Source: Nocardioides alcanivorans
GTDB lineage: Bacteria > Actinomycetota > Actinomycetes > Propionibacteriales > Nocardioidaceae
Assembly (NCBI RefSeq): GCF_021555175.1
Contig: NZ_JAKGRW010000054.1
Location: forward strand, 1 to 64,000
Direction of reading: 5' to 3'
Length of the DNA stretch: 64,000 nucleotides
Shown here: positions 27,044-36,433 of the stretch, piece after piece
Position numbering within the stretch: the first letter of the stretch is position 1
Layout of the letters: each line of letters opens with the position of its first letter
Translations under genes and position numbers: made by a program
The notes under the pieces: model-generated
Told to the model about the DNA's origin: nothing
Database searches by the model: none
Seen by the model: only the letters and a program-made list of their open reading frames with translations

Positions 27044-28093
27044 CAGTTGCTCCCATCCAAGACGCAGAGAAGGTTCTGTTGCAGGGCCGGGCCCGAGGTG
27101 GCGTGCGCGAGCGCCTTGTCGACGCCGCCGTCCCAGATCTGCCGCGCGGCCTCGCCGATCCGGTTGAGGCCACCGGTGAACAGCGGGTTCGAGACGAGTG
27201 CGCCCCCGAGGGGTTGATGCGTACGTCGGCACCCAGGCCGAGCTCCCGGCGCAGGATCAGCTCCTGGTGGGAGAAGGGCGCGTGCAGTTCTGCGACCTGC
27301 ACCCCTCGAGGTCGAGGTCGGCCGCAGCGCGTCGTACCGAGGGGGCCTCGGTGAGGTTGCGGGCACCGAGGTGGAGCGGGTCGATGCGGTGGGCCAGTCC
27401 CGTGATCCACGCCGGACGCTCGTGCACACGGCGGGCCACGTCGCCGGCTGCCAGCACGATCGCCGCCGCTCCGTCGGTCACGGGGGCGATGTCGTGCTTG
27501 CGCAACGGGTCGGCGTACAACGGGCGGTCGAGGAGCTCCTCGACGGACGATCCGCCCTTGCGGACCGCGTGCTCGTTGCCTTCGGCGTCGGTCAGCGAAC
27601 GCTGGGCCACCTCGGCCATGTCCTGCTCCGACCACAGGCCCGCGTCGATGCCCTGCCGTGCCTGGAGGCCGGCGAGGGAGACGGTGTCGGGCCACAGCGG
27701 GGTCATCGTGTAGGGGTCGAGCTGGAGGGTCATGGTCCGGCGCAGGGTGCCGGCGGAGGCCTTGCCGAAGCCGTAGACCAGGGCGGTGTCGACCTCGCCG
27801 GTCTGGATCTTCAACCATGCCTCGTAGAGGGCCCAAGCGGCGTCCATCTCGACGTGCGACTCGTTCACCGGTGGCAGTGCGCCGATCGCGTCGACGGACT
27901 GGACGAACGAGAACGAACGACCGGCCAGGTAGTCCGAGGAGCCGGAGCACCAGAAACCGATGTCGCCCTTGGCGAGTCCGGTCTTCTCGTAGAGCTCCTG
28001 GAAGATCGGGACGAGCACCTCCACCATGGTGGGGGAGCCGTCGAACTCTGCTGTCTGTCGTTGGGCGTACCCGACAACTGCGACGTCACGCAT
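27043..28093 (-). CDS. Lipid-transfer/SCP-X-type thiolase (Ltp4-like), two frameshifts
   Basis: Thiolase-fold protein of about 350 residues. The start is MRDVAVVGYAQRQTAEFDG; other family features are CSGSSDYLAGRSFSFV, ESHVEMDAAWALY, and HDIAPVTDGAAAIVLAAGD. It ends with GGLNRIGEAARQIWDGG. The frame breaks near 27305 and again near 27205, each one G short on the coding strand (EGVQVAELHAPF and SGGALVSNPLF). It is shorter than its neighbour. It sits between the DUF35 gene and the Ltp3-like gene, 15 bases after the former. It corresponds in order to Rv3522. Confidence 0.77.
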
Positions 28094-28108
28094 GTGCAGG
28101 CTCCTTTC

Positions 28109-29116
28109 TCAGAGGTGGTGCTTGTAGGTGTCGTAGTCGGCGTCGGGTTCGTCCGTCGGCCGGAAGTGGCTGATGTTCTCGATCGTGGTGCCCCACTCGT
28201 CGCGTGGCTTCCACACGGCCTCGACCCGCATGCCCATGCGGATCTCGTCAGCGGGGATGTCGAGGATCAGGTGCTGCAGGGCGATGTCTGCGCCGTCGAG
28301 CAGGATGTAGGCAGACACGTACGGCGGCTTGATCTGCTGCCCCAGGAACGGCACGTTGACCACGCAGAAGGTGGTGACGGTGCCGCGCTGGGAGAGCTCC
28401 ACCTCTTCGGCGGTGGGTACGCCGTCTGTCGGGCAGGCGCCGCGGGGCGGCACGTAGACCTTGTCGCAGGCCGGGCACCGCTGCCCGAGGATGCGACCTT
28501 CGGCGAGACCCCGGAAGAACGCGCTCTCCTCCGGGCTGGCGGCATAGACGTAGTCGAGTGCGACCGGAGTGATGACGGTCGGGGTGGACTCGCCGGGGCC
28601 GGAAGCGGTGACGGCGTCTCGCGCCGTGAGCGTCTCGAACGGTTGGGGCATGCCCGGAGCCGGGGGCGTGTCGCTGGGCTCGAAGCAGGCAATGTCGGTG
28701 ATGACACCGGTGCGCTCCTCCGCCCAGCGGATCCGCACCCGCTGGCCGGTGTGCACGTCGGCGGGAGAGCTGACGTCGAGGGCGTGCAGCATCGGCTCGG
28801 TCGCGCCGTCGAGCGTCACGAGGGCCCAGGCGAAGGGCCGGTCGAGGGGCTGGCCCTCGACGGGCTCGGGACACCAGGTCCAGGAGCTGACGGTGCCGGT
28901 GTCGGCCACCCGGACCAGTTCGGTCGTGGCGCCATGGCTGATCGGGTCGTACTCCAGCGGGGGAGTGATCACACGGCCGTCCGAGGTACGGCCCGCGACC
29001 ACGGTACGGTCGCGGAGCCCCTCGAGGAACCGACCGAGCACCGGGCCCGTCGATCGTGTGTAGTCGAAGCTCACCCGGACCGGAGCACTCAAGGTTCTGC
29101 TTTGAGAGGAGGTCAT
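28109..29116 (-). CDS. Tandem DUF35/OB-fold protein, Rv3521-like partner of lipid-transfer thiolases
   Basis: Protein of about 335 residues. The ATG at 29116 (MTSSQSRTLSAPVRV) is preferred over one six codons upstream because GAGGAGG lies before it. Two OB-like beta domains are seen: an N-terminal one without zinc ligands (GATTELVRVADTGTVSSW), then a C-terminal DUF35 with a Cys4 zinc ribbon (RCPACDKVYVPPRGACPTDG) and its OB part (RGTVTTFCVVNVPFLG). Such proteins form complexes with lipid-transfer thiolases. It heads a three-gene minus-strand operon and has a KstR operator immediately upstream. Confidence 0.83.
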   Translation of the reverse strand: MTSSQSRTLSAPVRVSFDYTRSTGPVLGRFLEGLRDRTVVAGRTSDGRVITPPLEYDPISHGATTELVRVADTGTVSSWTWCPEPVEGQPLDRPFAWALVTLDGATEPMLHALDVSSPADVHTGQRVRIRWAEERTGVITDIACFEPSDTPPAPGMPQPFETLTARDAVTASGPGESTPTVITPVALDYVYAASPEESAFFRGLAEGRILGQRCPACDKVYVPPRGACPTDGVPTAEEVELSQRGTVTTFCVVNVPFLGQQIKPPYVSAYILLDGADIALQHLILDIPADEIRMGMRVEAVWKPRDEWGTTIENISHFRPTDEPDADYDTYKHHL

Positions 29117-29126
29117 GGCTCCGAAG

Positions 29127-29140
29127 TGAAACATGTTCTA
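29127..29140. promoter_or_regulatory. KstR operator between the DUF35 and LLM oxidoreductase genes
   Basis: TGAAACATGTTCTA is a full match to TnnAACnnGTTnnA. It lies in the 62-base divergent promoter, 10 bases before one ATG and 38 before the other. Confidence 0.8.
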
Positions 29141-29178
29141 GTGTTGGTGACAAGCATCTCACCGCCAGGAGGAACCAG

Positions 29179-30225
29179 ATGAAGCTCGGCCTGCAACTCG
29201 GCTACTGGGGCGCCCAGCCCCCGACCGGCGTGGGTGAACTCGTTGCCGCCGCCGAAACGTCCGGTTTCGATGCCATCTTTGCAGCTGAGGCATGGGGCTC
29301 CGACGCGTTCACCCCGTTGGCGTGGTGGGGCAGCGACACCGAGAGGGTGCGACTCGGCACTTCGATCGTGCAGATGTCGGGGCGGACGCCGACCTCGATC
29401 GCCATGCACGCCCTCACTCTCGACCACCTGACCGGTGGCCGGGTGATCCTGGGCATGGGGGTGAGCGGTCCGCAGGTCGTGGAGGGTTGGTACGGCCAGC
29501 CCTACGCGAAGCCGTTGGCACGCACCCGCGAGGTCGTCGACATCATCCGCCAGGTCCTGGCTCGTCAGGCCCCGGTGACCTCTGGCAGTGACGTCTATCA
29601 GCTTCCCTACGCCGGACCCGGATCGACAGGCCTGGGCAAGCCCCTGAAGTCGATCGTGCACCCGCTGCGTGCGGATCTGCCGATCTGGCTCGGTGCGGAG
29701 GGGCCGAAGAACGTCGCCCAGACCGCCGAGATCGCCGACGGGTGGATCCCGATCTTCTACACCCCGAAGTCGGCCGCGATGTATCAGCCGTGGCTCGACG
29801 AGGGCTTCGCGCGACCGGGGGCTCGGCGTACCCGCGCCGACTTCGAGATCGCCGCCACCTGCCATCTGGCCATCACCCCCGACAACGGCGCGAGCAAGCA
29901 GGCGGTCATTGACGCGTTGAAACCCTCGATCTCGCTCTACATGGGCGGGATGGGGGCCAAGGAGGCGAACTTCCACAAGAACGTCTTCGAGCGGATGGGG
30001 TACGGCGAGCTCGCCGACGAGGTGCAGGAGCTCTACCTGACCGGCCAGAAGGACAAGGCCACCACGCTGATCCCCGACGAGCTGGTGGACGACATGCACA
30101 TCATCGGCGACGCCGGCTTCGTGAGGGAGCGGGTCGCACAATGGGAGGAGACCGGAGTGACGACGTTGTTGCTGAGCCTGCGATCGGCAGACGAGGTGCG
30201 CCAGGTTGCGGAGGTGGTCGCGTGA
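29179..30225 (+). CDS. LLM-class (probably F420-dependent) oxidoreductase, Rv3520c-like
   Basis: Intact 348-residue luciferase-like TIM-barrel oxidoreductase. The start MKLGLQLGYWGAQPPTGV has AGGAGG seven bases upstream. Family segments are LAWWGSDTERVRLGTSIVQM and LDHLTGGRVILGMGVSGPQVVEGWYG, and a C-terminal redox-cofactor region follows. By position it equals Rv3520c, within a KstR-regulated group. F420 use is inferred from family; the substrate is unknown. Its stop overlaps the next gene's GTG (GTGA), implying co-translation with the acyl-CoA synthetase. Confidence 0.85.
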   Translation: MKLGLQLGYWGAQPPTGVGELVAAAETSGFDAIFAAEAWGSDAFTPLAWWGSDTERVRLGTSIVQMSGRTPTSIAMHALTLDHLTGGRVILGMGVSGPQVVEGWYGQPYAKPLARTREVVDIIRQVLARQAPVTSGSDVYQLPYAGPGSTGLGKPLKSIVHPLRADLPIWLGAEGPKNVAQTAEIADGWIPIFYTPKSAAMYQPWLDEGFARPGARRTRADFEIAATCHLAITPDNGASKQAVIDALKPSISLYMGGMGAKEANFHKNVFERMGYGELADEVQELYLTGQKDKATTLIPDELVDDMHIIGDAGFVRERVAQWEETGVTTLLLSLRSADEVRQVAEVVA

Positions 30226-31910
30226 GCGAGGATCGGGAGGCGCCGAGGCACCCCAAGGAGGTCGGCTCGCTCGCGGTCGAGCTCCCCGGCAACGAGACCC
30301 TGCGCTGGCCCACGCACAACGGGCACCTGATGGTCGACGCCCTGCGGCGCCACCGTGACCGCCCGATCATCGAGCTGGGCGACGTGGCCCTCGCCGGTGG
30401 CGACGTGTCGTCGCGGATCAGCCAGTACATCCAGGCCTTCGAGGATCTCGATGCCGGTTCCAGTGTGTCCGGTGCACTCCTGGCGCTCAACCGTCCGGAG
30501 GTGCTCTTCATCCTCGGCGCCGGTCAGACCCAGGGCTTTCGACGGGTCTCGCTGCATCCACTCGGCTCAGCGGCTGACCACGCCTACGTCATCAACGACG
30601 CAGAGATCACCGTCCTGGTGGTCGACCCCTACTTCGCGGCGCGGGCGATCGAGCTCCTTGAGCTGTGCCCGCAACTCACCCAGGTGCTCACCATCGGCCC
30701 GGTGCCCGAGGAACTGGCCGCCGCCGCCGAGGCAACCGGACGCACCACTGCTGACATCGTGGCAACGGCCGCCGGGCGACAGCCCGGTGAACTTCAGGCC
30801 AAGCTGTTGCCGCCCGACCACATCGTCTCGTTGGCCTACACCGGCGGCACGACGGGCCGGCCGAAGGGCGTGATCGGCCTCGCCCAGGCGATGAACACGA
30901 TGACGTCGATCCAGCTGAGCGAGTGGGAGTGGCCGCAGGAGCCGCGCTTCTTGATGTGTACGCCGCTCTCCCACGCGGGCGCCGCCTTCTTCGTGCCGGT
31001 GGTGATCAAGGGCGGCACCTTGTTCGTGACCTCCCGCTTCGATCCCGCCGAGGTGCTGGCCACCATCGAGGAGAAGCGGATCAACTCGATCATGCTGGTG
31101 CCGACGATGCTCTACGCGCTGCTCGACCACCCTGACAGCCGCACCCGCGATCTCTCGTCTCTGGAGACGGTCTACTACGGCGCCTCCGCGATCAACCCAG
31201 TGCGGCTGAAGGAGGCGATCGAGCGTCTCGGTCCGATCTTCGCGCAGTACTACGGGCAGTCCGAGGCGCCGATGGCCATCACCTACTTCGCCAAGGGCGA
31301 TCACGTGGACGCCTCCGGCAAGCCGGTGCTCGACCGCCTCACCTCCTGCGGCCGCCCGGCCGCGCTGGCGCGCGCCGAACTGCTCGACGAGCAGGGCAAC
31401 CGAGTGCCGGTCGGTGAACCGGGGGAGATCTGCGTCGCGGGGCCGCTGGTCTCCGGGGGCTACTGGGGTCTCCCGGAACAGACGGCCGAAACCTGGCGCG
31501 ACGGCTGGATGCGCACCGGTGACATCGCCCGTGAGGACGATGACGGCTTCTGGTACATCGTCGACCGCACCAAGGACATGATCGTCAGCGGCGGCTTCAA
31601 CGTCTTCCCTCGTGAGGTCGAGGACGTCGTTGCCGAGCACCCGGCGATCGCCCAGGTCAGCGTCATCGGGACTCCGCACGAGAAGTTCGGCGAAGCGGTG
31701 ACTGCCGTGGTCGTCGTACGCGAGGGTCACGAGCTCACGGACGAGGTGGTGACCCAGATCCAGGAGATGGTGAAGGAGCGCAAGGGGTCCGTCCAGGCGC
31801 CCAAGCAGGTGATCGGCGTCGACGCGCTGCCCCTGACCGGCTTGGGCAAGCCCGACAAGAAGGCGCTCCGCGCCCGGTTCTGGGAAGGGCACGACCGCAC
31901 CGTCGGCTGA
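30222..31910 (+). CDS. AMP-forming acyl-CoA synthetase
   Basis: Intact 562-residue ANL-superfamily ligase. Signature motifs are SLAYTGGTTGRPKGVIG (P-loop), YYGQSEAPMAI (A5), GWMRTGDIAREDDDGFWYIVDR-type hinge region (A8), SGGFNVFPREVEDVV and the C-terminal catalytic Lys in PLTGLGKPDKKALR. The GTG at 30222 overlaps the LLM gene. It activates an unidentified acid, presumably a steroid side-chain or ring fragment given the neighbours. It ends at the repeat cluster at 31912. Confidence 0.87.
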   Translation: MSEDREAPRHPKEVGSLAVELPGNETLRWPTHNGHLMVDALRRHRDRPIIELGDVALAGGDVSSRISQYIQAFEDLDAGSSVSGALLALNRPEVLFILGAGQTQGFRRVSLHPLGSAADHAYVINDAEITVLVVDPYFAARAIELLELCPQLTQVLTIGPVPEELAAAAEATGRTTADIVATAAGRQPGELQAKLLPPDHIVSLAYTGGTTGRPKGVIGLAQAMNTMTSIQLSEWEWPQEPRFLMCTPLSHAGAAFFVPVVIKGGTLFVTSRFDPAEVLATIEEKRINSIMLVPTMLYALLDHPDSRTRDLSSLETVYYGASAINPVRLKEAIERLGPIFAQYYGQSEAPMAITYFAKGDHVDASGKPVLDRLTSCGRPAALARAELLDEQGNRVPVGEPGEICVAGPLVSGGYWGLPEQTAETWRDGWMRTGDIAREDDDGFWYIVDRTKDMIVSGGFNVFPREVEDVVAEHPAIAQVSVIGTPHEKFGEAVTAVVVVREGHELTDEVVTQIQEMVKERKGSVQAPKQVIGVDALPLTGLGKPDKKALRARFWEGHDRTVG

Positions 31911-31911
31911 C

Positions 31912-31997
31912 CGCGAACCTTCACTCAGATCAGTCGAACCTTCAGTTGGGGTGACCCAACTGAAGGTTCGACGCTTCCAACTGAAGGTTCGCGGGGT
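31912..31997. repeat. Second CGAACCTTCA repeat cluster
   Basis: Starting two bases after the acyl-CoA synthetase stop there are direct copies at 31912 and 31935 and inverted copies at about 31958 and 31982 of the same core as at 19806. The next gene (echA19) is convergent, as at the first locus. Confidence 0.9.
31933..31972. terminator. Perfect 18-bp hairpin inside the repeat cluster
   Basis: GTCGAACCTTCAGTTGGG pairs exactly with CCCAACTGAAGGTTCGAC around GTGA. Being symmetric, it could end transcripts from both convergent genes. Confidence 0.7.
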
Positions 31998-32000
31998 GGG

Positions 32001-32794
32001 TCAGCGGCCCTGGAAGTTCGGCTTGCGCTTCTCCGCGAAGGCGCGGGGCCCCTCCTTGGCGTCGTCGCTGGAGAAGACCTTCGCGCCGACGAGGGCGTCG
32101 TCCTTCCAGCAGTCGTCCTCGTGGCGCCCCTCGGAGTCGCGGACGGTCTTGAGGATGGCCTGCACCGACAACGGGCCATTGGCGCAGATCAGGTCGGCGA
32201 TCTCGTGTGCCTTGGCCAGCGCCTCGCCGTCGGGAACGACGTGACCGATGAGACCGATCTCCTTCGCCTCGTGCGCCTTGATGTGGCGTCCGGTGAGCAG
32301 CAGGTCCATGGCGACGGTGTAGGGCACCTGGCGGGGAGTCGGACGACGGAGCCGCCGAGCGGATAGAGGCTCCACTTCGCCTCGGAGACGCCGAAGCGCG
32401 CGGACTCGCCGGCGATACGGATGTCGGTGGCGGTGAGGATCTCGGTCCCGCCGGCGATGGCAGCACCCTCGACCGCCGCGATGAGCGGCTTGTTGAGTCG
32501 GTAGCCCTTGAGGAGGGCCTTGATGATGCTCGGGTCAAAGGTGCCGGACTCGAACTTGTCACCCGGTGAATCCTTCGACATCGCCTTGAGGTCCGCACCT
32601 GCGCAGAAGGCGCCGCCAGCGCCGGTGAGGATGACGACCCGGACCTCCGGATCGGTGTTGGCGCGTTCCCACGCCTGCTCCATGAGTTGCAGCATCTCGC
32701 CGGAGAGCGCGTTGCGCGCCTCGGGGCGATTCAGCGTGACAACCAGCTTGTGATCGACCAGTTCCACCAGTGCGTGCGGGGCTTCGTTTGACAT
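32001..32794 (-). CDS. echA19: EchA19-type enoyl-CoA hydratase, one frameshift
   Basis: Crotonase of about 264 residues acting in steroid side-chain beta-oxidation. It starts with MSNEAPHALVELVDHKLVV; loops TGAGGAFCAGADLKAMS and AAVEGAAIAGGTEILTATDI carry the oxyanion and CoA sites. The frame breaks near 32333: GGGG on the plus strand needs one more G (VVRLPRQVPYTVAMDLLLT). The C-terminus ends with EKRKPNFQGR as in EchA19. It is divergent from fadD19 with a KstR-like operator between, like the Rv3515c/Rv3516 pair. Confidence 0.87.
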
Positions 32795-32816
32795 GCGGGA
32801 AACGCTAGCCCAAAAC

Positions 32817-32830
32817 GAGAACGTGTTCTA
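32817..32830. promoter_or_regulatory. KstR-like operator between echA19 and fadD19
   Basis: GAGAACGTGTTCTA matches TnnAACnnGTTnnA except for the first base. It lies 12 bases before the fadD19 ATG and 23 before echA19. Confidence 0.7.
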
Positions 32831-32841
32831 GTCTGTGATGC

Positions 32842-34467
32842 ATGGCACTCAACATTGCTGATCTCTTCGAACACGCCGTCGACGCCGTTCCCGACCGCCT
32901 CGCGGTGCAGGTGGGTGAAGACACGATCACCTTTGCCGAGCTGGAGCGCCAGGCCAACCAGCTCGCCCACTACTTCGCCTCCCAGGGGATCGGGGCCGGT
33001 GACCACGTCGGGCTCTACTCCAAGAACAGCATCGAGCACGTGATCGCGCTCATCGCGATCCTCAAGGTGCGAGCTGTCTCGATCAACGTCAACTACCGCT
33101 ACGTCGCGGGCGAGCTCGACTACCTCTTCGACAACGCTGATCTCGTCGGTCTGGTCCACGATCGCGTGTACGCCGACCTGGTGGGCCAGGTCGCGCCGAA
33201 GTTCGAGAAGCTCAAGACGATCGTCGCCGTACCGAACTCGCTGGAGCCGGACGACGCCAGCGATGTCAGTGCGTACGGCGGGGTGCTGCTCGAGGACGCC
33301 ATGGCCGGGCAGAGCGACGTCCGCGACTTCGGCGAGCGGAGCGCTGATGACATCCACATCATCTACACCGGGGGCACCACCGGCTTCCCGAAGGGCGTCA
33401 TGTGGCGTCACGAGGACTTCTGGCGGGTTCTCGGCGGCGGCGTCGACTTCATGACCGGCGAGCTCAAGGGCGAGTTCGACCAGTCCAAGGCCGCGGCCGA
33501 GGGCGCCAGCCTGATCACTCTGCCGCTCAGTCCGCTGATGCATGGTGGCGCGCAGGCCAGCCTGCTCATGCACCTCTTCGCCGGCCAGCTCACCATCATG
33601 GAGCCGAAGTTCGACCCGGTCCGCACCTGGGAGCTCATCGACGAGCACAAGGTGCAGATGATCTTCATGACCGGCGACGCCATGGCCCGTCCCCTGATCG
33701 AGGCCTACGAGGAGGGCGGCTTCGACGGCCAGAGCCTCTTCGCCATCGCCAGCAGCGCCGCGATCTTCTCCAAGGCGGTCAAGGAACGCTGGATGGCGAA
33801 GTTCCCCAACGCGGTCTTCACCGACTCGGTCGGCTCGTCGGAGACCGGCTTCCAGGGCACCGGTCTCCAGGACGCCAGTGCGCTGTCCACCGACGGCCCC
33901 GTCGTCACGATCGGCCACGGCTCGGTGGTGATCGACGATGACGACAACATCCTCGACCCGGCCACCGACGTCGGCAAGACGGGTCGCACCGCGCGGGCGG
34001 GCCACGTCCCGGTCGGCTACTACAAGGACCCGGTGAAGTCGGCGAAGACCTTCATCGAGATCGACGGCGTCCGTTACTCGATTCCCGGTGACTACGCCCG
34101 GATCGAGGAGGGCAACCGACTCACCCTGCTCGGGCGCGGCTCCAACTGCGTCAACACCGGCGGCGAGAAGGTCTATCCCGAGGAGGTCGAGATGGCCGTC
34201 AAGGGGCACGCCGCCGTGTACGACGTGCTCGTGGTCGGTCTGCCCGACGAGAAGTACGGCCAGAGTGTCCACGCGGTGGTCGAGCTCCGTGACGATGCGA
34301 GCCTCGAACTCGACGAACTGCGTGACTACCTGCGCGCGCACCTGTCGGGCTACAAGCTGCCGCGGGGGCTGACGATCGTCCCCCAGATCCCGCGCAACGC
34401 CACCGGCAAGGCGCAGTACCCCCAGGCCAAGGAGTTCGCTCTGGCCGACCGCGACGGCAAGGAGTGA
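32842..34467 (+). CDS. fadD19: FadD19-type steroid-CoA ligase
   Basis: Intact 541-residue ANL ligase closely resembling FadD19, which activates the C24-C27 cholesterol side-chain acids. Shared features are ALNIADLFEHAVDAVPDR, NVNYRYVAGELDYLFDNADL, YTGGTTGFPKGVMWRHEDFW, FMTGDAMARPLIEA, DSVGSSETGFQGTG and VNTGGEKVYPEEVEMAVKGH. It has a C-terminal catalytic Lys near NATGKAQYPQAKEF. It is first of an apparent plus-strand operon with the nitronate-monooxygenase-like and enoyl-CoA hydratase genes. A KstR-like operator precedes it. Confidence 0.92.
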   Translation: MALNIADLFEHAVDAVPDRLAVQVGEDTITFAELERQANQLAHYFASQGIGAGDHVGLYSKNSIEHVIALIAILKVRAVSINVNYRYVAGELDYLFDNADLVGLVHDRVYADLVGQVAPKFEKLKTIVAVPNSLEPDDASDVSAYGGVLLEDAMAGQSDVRDFGERSADDIHIIYTGGTTGFPKGVMWRHEDFWRVLGGGVDFMTGELKGEFDQSKAAAEGASLITLPLSPLMHGGAQASLLMHLFAGQLTIMEPKFDPVRTWELIDEHKVQMIFMTGDAMARPLIEAYEEGGFDGQSLFAIASSAAIFSKAVKERWMAKFPNAVFTDSVGSSETGFQGTGLQDASALSTDGPVVTIGHGSVVIDDDDNILDPATDVGKTGRTARAGHVPVGYYKDPVKSAKTFIEIDGVRYSIPGDYARIEEGNRLTLLGRGSNCVNTGGEKVYPEEVEMAVKGHAAVYDVLVVGLPDEKYGQSVHAVVELRDDASLELDELRDYLRAHLSGYKLPRGLTIVPQIPRNATGKAQYPQAKEFALADRDGKE

Positions 34468-34473
34468 CCTGAC

Positions 34474-35574
34474 ATGCGTAGTCCCATCTGTGAGATGTTC
34501 GGCATCGAGTACCCGATCTTCGCCTTCACTCCCTCGGAGAAGGTCGCTGCGGCCGTCTCCAGGGCCGGGGGTCTCGGGGTGCTCGGCGCGGTCCGGTTCA
34601 ACGACTCCGATGAGCTGGACAAGACCCTCGACTGGCTCGACGACAACACCGACGGCAAGCCCTACGGCGTCGACGTGGTCATGCCCATGAAGATCCCCAC
34701 CGAGGGCAAGGCCGTCGACCTCAAGGAGATGATCCCGGCGGAGCATCTCTCCTTCGTGGAGCGGACGCTGCAACAACTCGGCGTACCGCCGCTGCCCGAA
34801 GGTGAGGGGCGCGAGGGCGTGCTGGGTTGGTTGCACTCCGTGGCCCGCTCGCACGTCGACGTCGCGCTCGCGCACCGACCGGTGCTGATCGCCAACGCGT
34901 TGGGTTCGCCGCCGGTGGACGTCATCGAGCAGGCACACGCTGCGGGAGTGAAGGTGGCGGCGCTGGCCGGCGCCGCCAAGCACGCGCTCTCGCACGTCAG
35001 GAACGGCGTCGACATCATCGTCGCCCAGGGATACGAGGCGGGCGGTCACACCGGCGAGATCGCCGGTATGGTGCTCACGCCCGAGATCGTCGACGCGGTC
35101 GGCCCCGACGTGCCGGTGCTCGCTGCGGGAGGCATCGGATCGGGTCGCCAGGTGGCGGCCGCAATGGCCCTCGGCGCCCAAGGGGCGTGGACCGGCTCGC
35201 TCTGGCTGACGGTGGAGGAGTACGACCTCTCCGCAGGCGCCGGCATCCGTGACGCCCTGCTCCAGGCCGGCTCCGGCGACACGGTCCGCACCCGCGTCTA
35301 CACCGGCAAGCCTGCGCGGCTGCTCAAGACGAAGTGGACCGAGGCCTGGGAGACCGAGGAGGCTCCCGAGCCGTTGCCGATGCCGCTGCAGAACCTGCTC
35401 GTGGCCGACGCGCACAACCGGATGAACTCCGGCGACAACCCCGACACCATCTCGATGCCGGCCGGCCAGATCGTCGGCCGCACCAATGAGGTTCGCCCGG
35501 TCGCCGACGTCATGGCCGACCTCATCCGTGAATACGAAGAGACGGTCGACCGCCTGACCAAGTTGGGCCGTTGA
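34474..35574 (+). CDS. Nitronate monooxygenase/NPD-family flavoprotein
   Basis: Intact 366-residue FMN TIM-barrel protein. The N-terminus is CEMFGIEYPIFAFTPSEKVA, and the flavin phosphate loop is AQGYEAGGHTGEIAG followed by LAAGGIGSGRQVAAAMALGA. It is paralogous to the IpdC-like protein at 12077 but only distantly. It begins 6 bases after the fadD19 stop and its stop overlaps the next ATG (TGATG), so the three genes are co-translated. It is probably an enoyl/ketone-reducing or oxidising step on steroid acyl-CoAs; the exact role is unknown. Confidence 0.8.
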   Translation: MRSPICEMFGIEYPIFAFTPSEKVAAAVSRAGGLGVLGAVRFNDSDELDKTLDWLDDNTDGKPYGVDVVMPMKIPTEGKAVDLKEMIPAEHLSFVERTLQQLGVPPLPEGEGREGVLGWLHSVARSHVDVALAHRPVLIANALGSPPVDVIEQAHAAGVKVAALAGAAKHALSHVRNGVDIIVAQGYEAGGHTGEIAGMVLTPEIVDAVGPDVPVLAAGGIGSGRQVAAAMALGAQGAWTGSLWLTVEEYDLSAGAGIRDALLQAGSGDTVRTRVYTGKPARLLKTKWTEAWETEEAPEPLPMPLQNLLVADAHNRMNSGDNPDTISMPAGQIVGRTNEVRPVADVMADLIREYEETVDRLTKLGR

Positions 35575-36359
35575 TGGTCCTCGCCATCGAGGACGCCCAG
35601 CGGGTCCGGACGATCACGCTCAACCGTCCGGACGCGCTGAACGCGTTCAACGAAGAGCTGTACGACGCCACTGCGGAGGCGCTGCTGGCTGCGGCCGCCG
35701 ACGACTCCGTCGCCGTCGTACTCCTGACCGGAGCCGGCCGGGCCTTCAGTGCCGGCACGGACCTGGTGGAGATGCACGCCCGGGCCACCGATCCAGCGTT
35801 CGTGCCGGGCAAGCACGGTTTCACCGGGTTCCTGGACGCCCTCGTCGACTTCCCGAAGCCACTCGTGGTGGCGGTCAACGGGCTCGGCCTGGGCATCGGT
35901 ACGACGATCCTCGGGTTCGCCGACCTGGCCTTCGTGTCCACCCGGGCGAAGTTCAAGTGCCCGTTCACGAGCCTCGGGGTGGCACCCGAGGCCGCCTCGA
36001 GCCTGTTGTTCCCGCAGCTGATCGGTCGGCAGAATGCCGCGTGGGTGCTGCTGTCGGCCGAGTGGATCTCACCGGAGGAGGCCCTGGACATGGGTTTGGT
36101 CTGGAAGGTCTGTGAACCAGACGCGTTGCTGGCCACCGCACGTCAGCACGCAGAGGTGCTGGCCGCACGCCCGATCTCCAGCCTGCTCGCGGTCAAGCGC
36201 ACCATGACCGAGCCGCACCGGCAGGCCATCCGGGAGGCACGTGACCGTGAGAACGGGTGCTTCGCGGAGCTGATGGGCGGCCCTGCCAACATCGAGGCGC
36301 TGACCGCCTTCGCCGAGGGGCGGGAGCCGGACTTCACGGGGTTGCCTGCGGGGTGGTGA
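35574..36359 (+). CDS. Enoyl-CoA hydratase/isomerase family protein
   Basis: Intact 261-residue crotonase. The ATG at 35574 overlaps the previous stop by one base. Motifs are NRPDALNAFNEELYDATAEA, TGAGRAFSAGTDLVEM and VAVNGLGLGIGTTILGFADL; the usual second catalytic Glu position of hydratases reads as a GVAPEAASSLLFPQ segment, closer to isomerase/hydrolase branches. It is last gene of the fadD19 operon. The substrate is inferred to be a steroid-derived acyl-CoA. Confidence 0.83.
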   Translation: MVLAIEDAQRVRTITLNRPDALNAFNEELYDATAEALLAAAADDSVAVVLLTGAGRAFSAGTDLVEMHARATDPAFVPGKHGFTGFLDALVDFPKPLVVAVNGLGLGIGTTILGFADLAFVSTRAKFKCPFTSLGVAPEAASSLLFPQLIGRQNAAWVLLSAEWISPEEALDMGLVWKVCEPDALLATARQHAEVLAARPISSLLAVKRTMTEPHRQAIREARDRENGCFAELMGGPANIEALTAFAEGREPDFTGLPAGW

Positions 36360-36433
36360 CGCCGTCCGGGCACGGGGCCGTGTGGCCGCTCCGTGGAGGA
36401 GTGACGCCTGCCTCCAAGCGTTAGCCTGAGGGC

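Noticed and set aside
32731..35415. Long minus-strand open frame (894 codons) opposite fadD19 and the NPD-family gene
   Set aside because: Antisense shadow typical of high GC; no recognisable domains, while the plus strand codes for two clear families.
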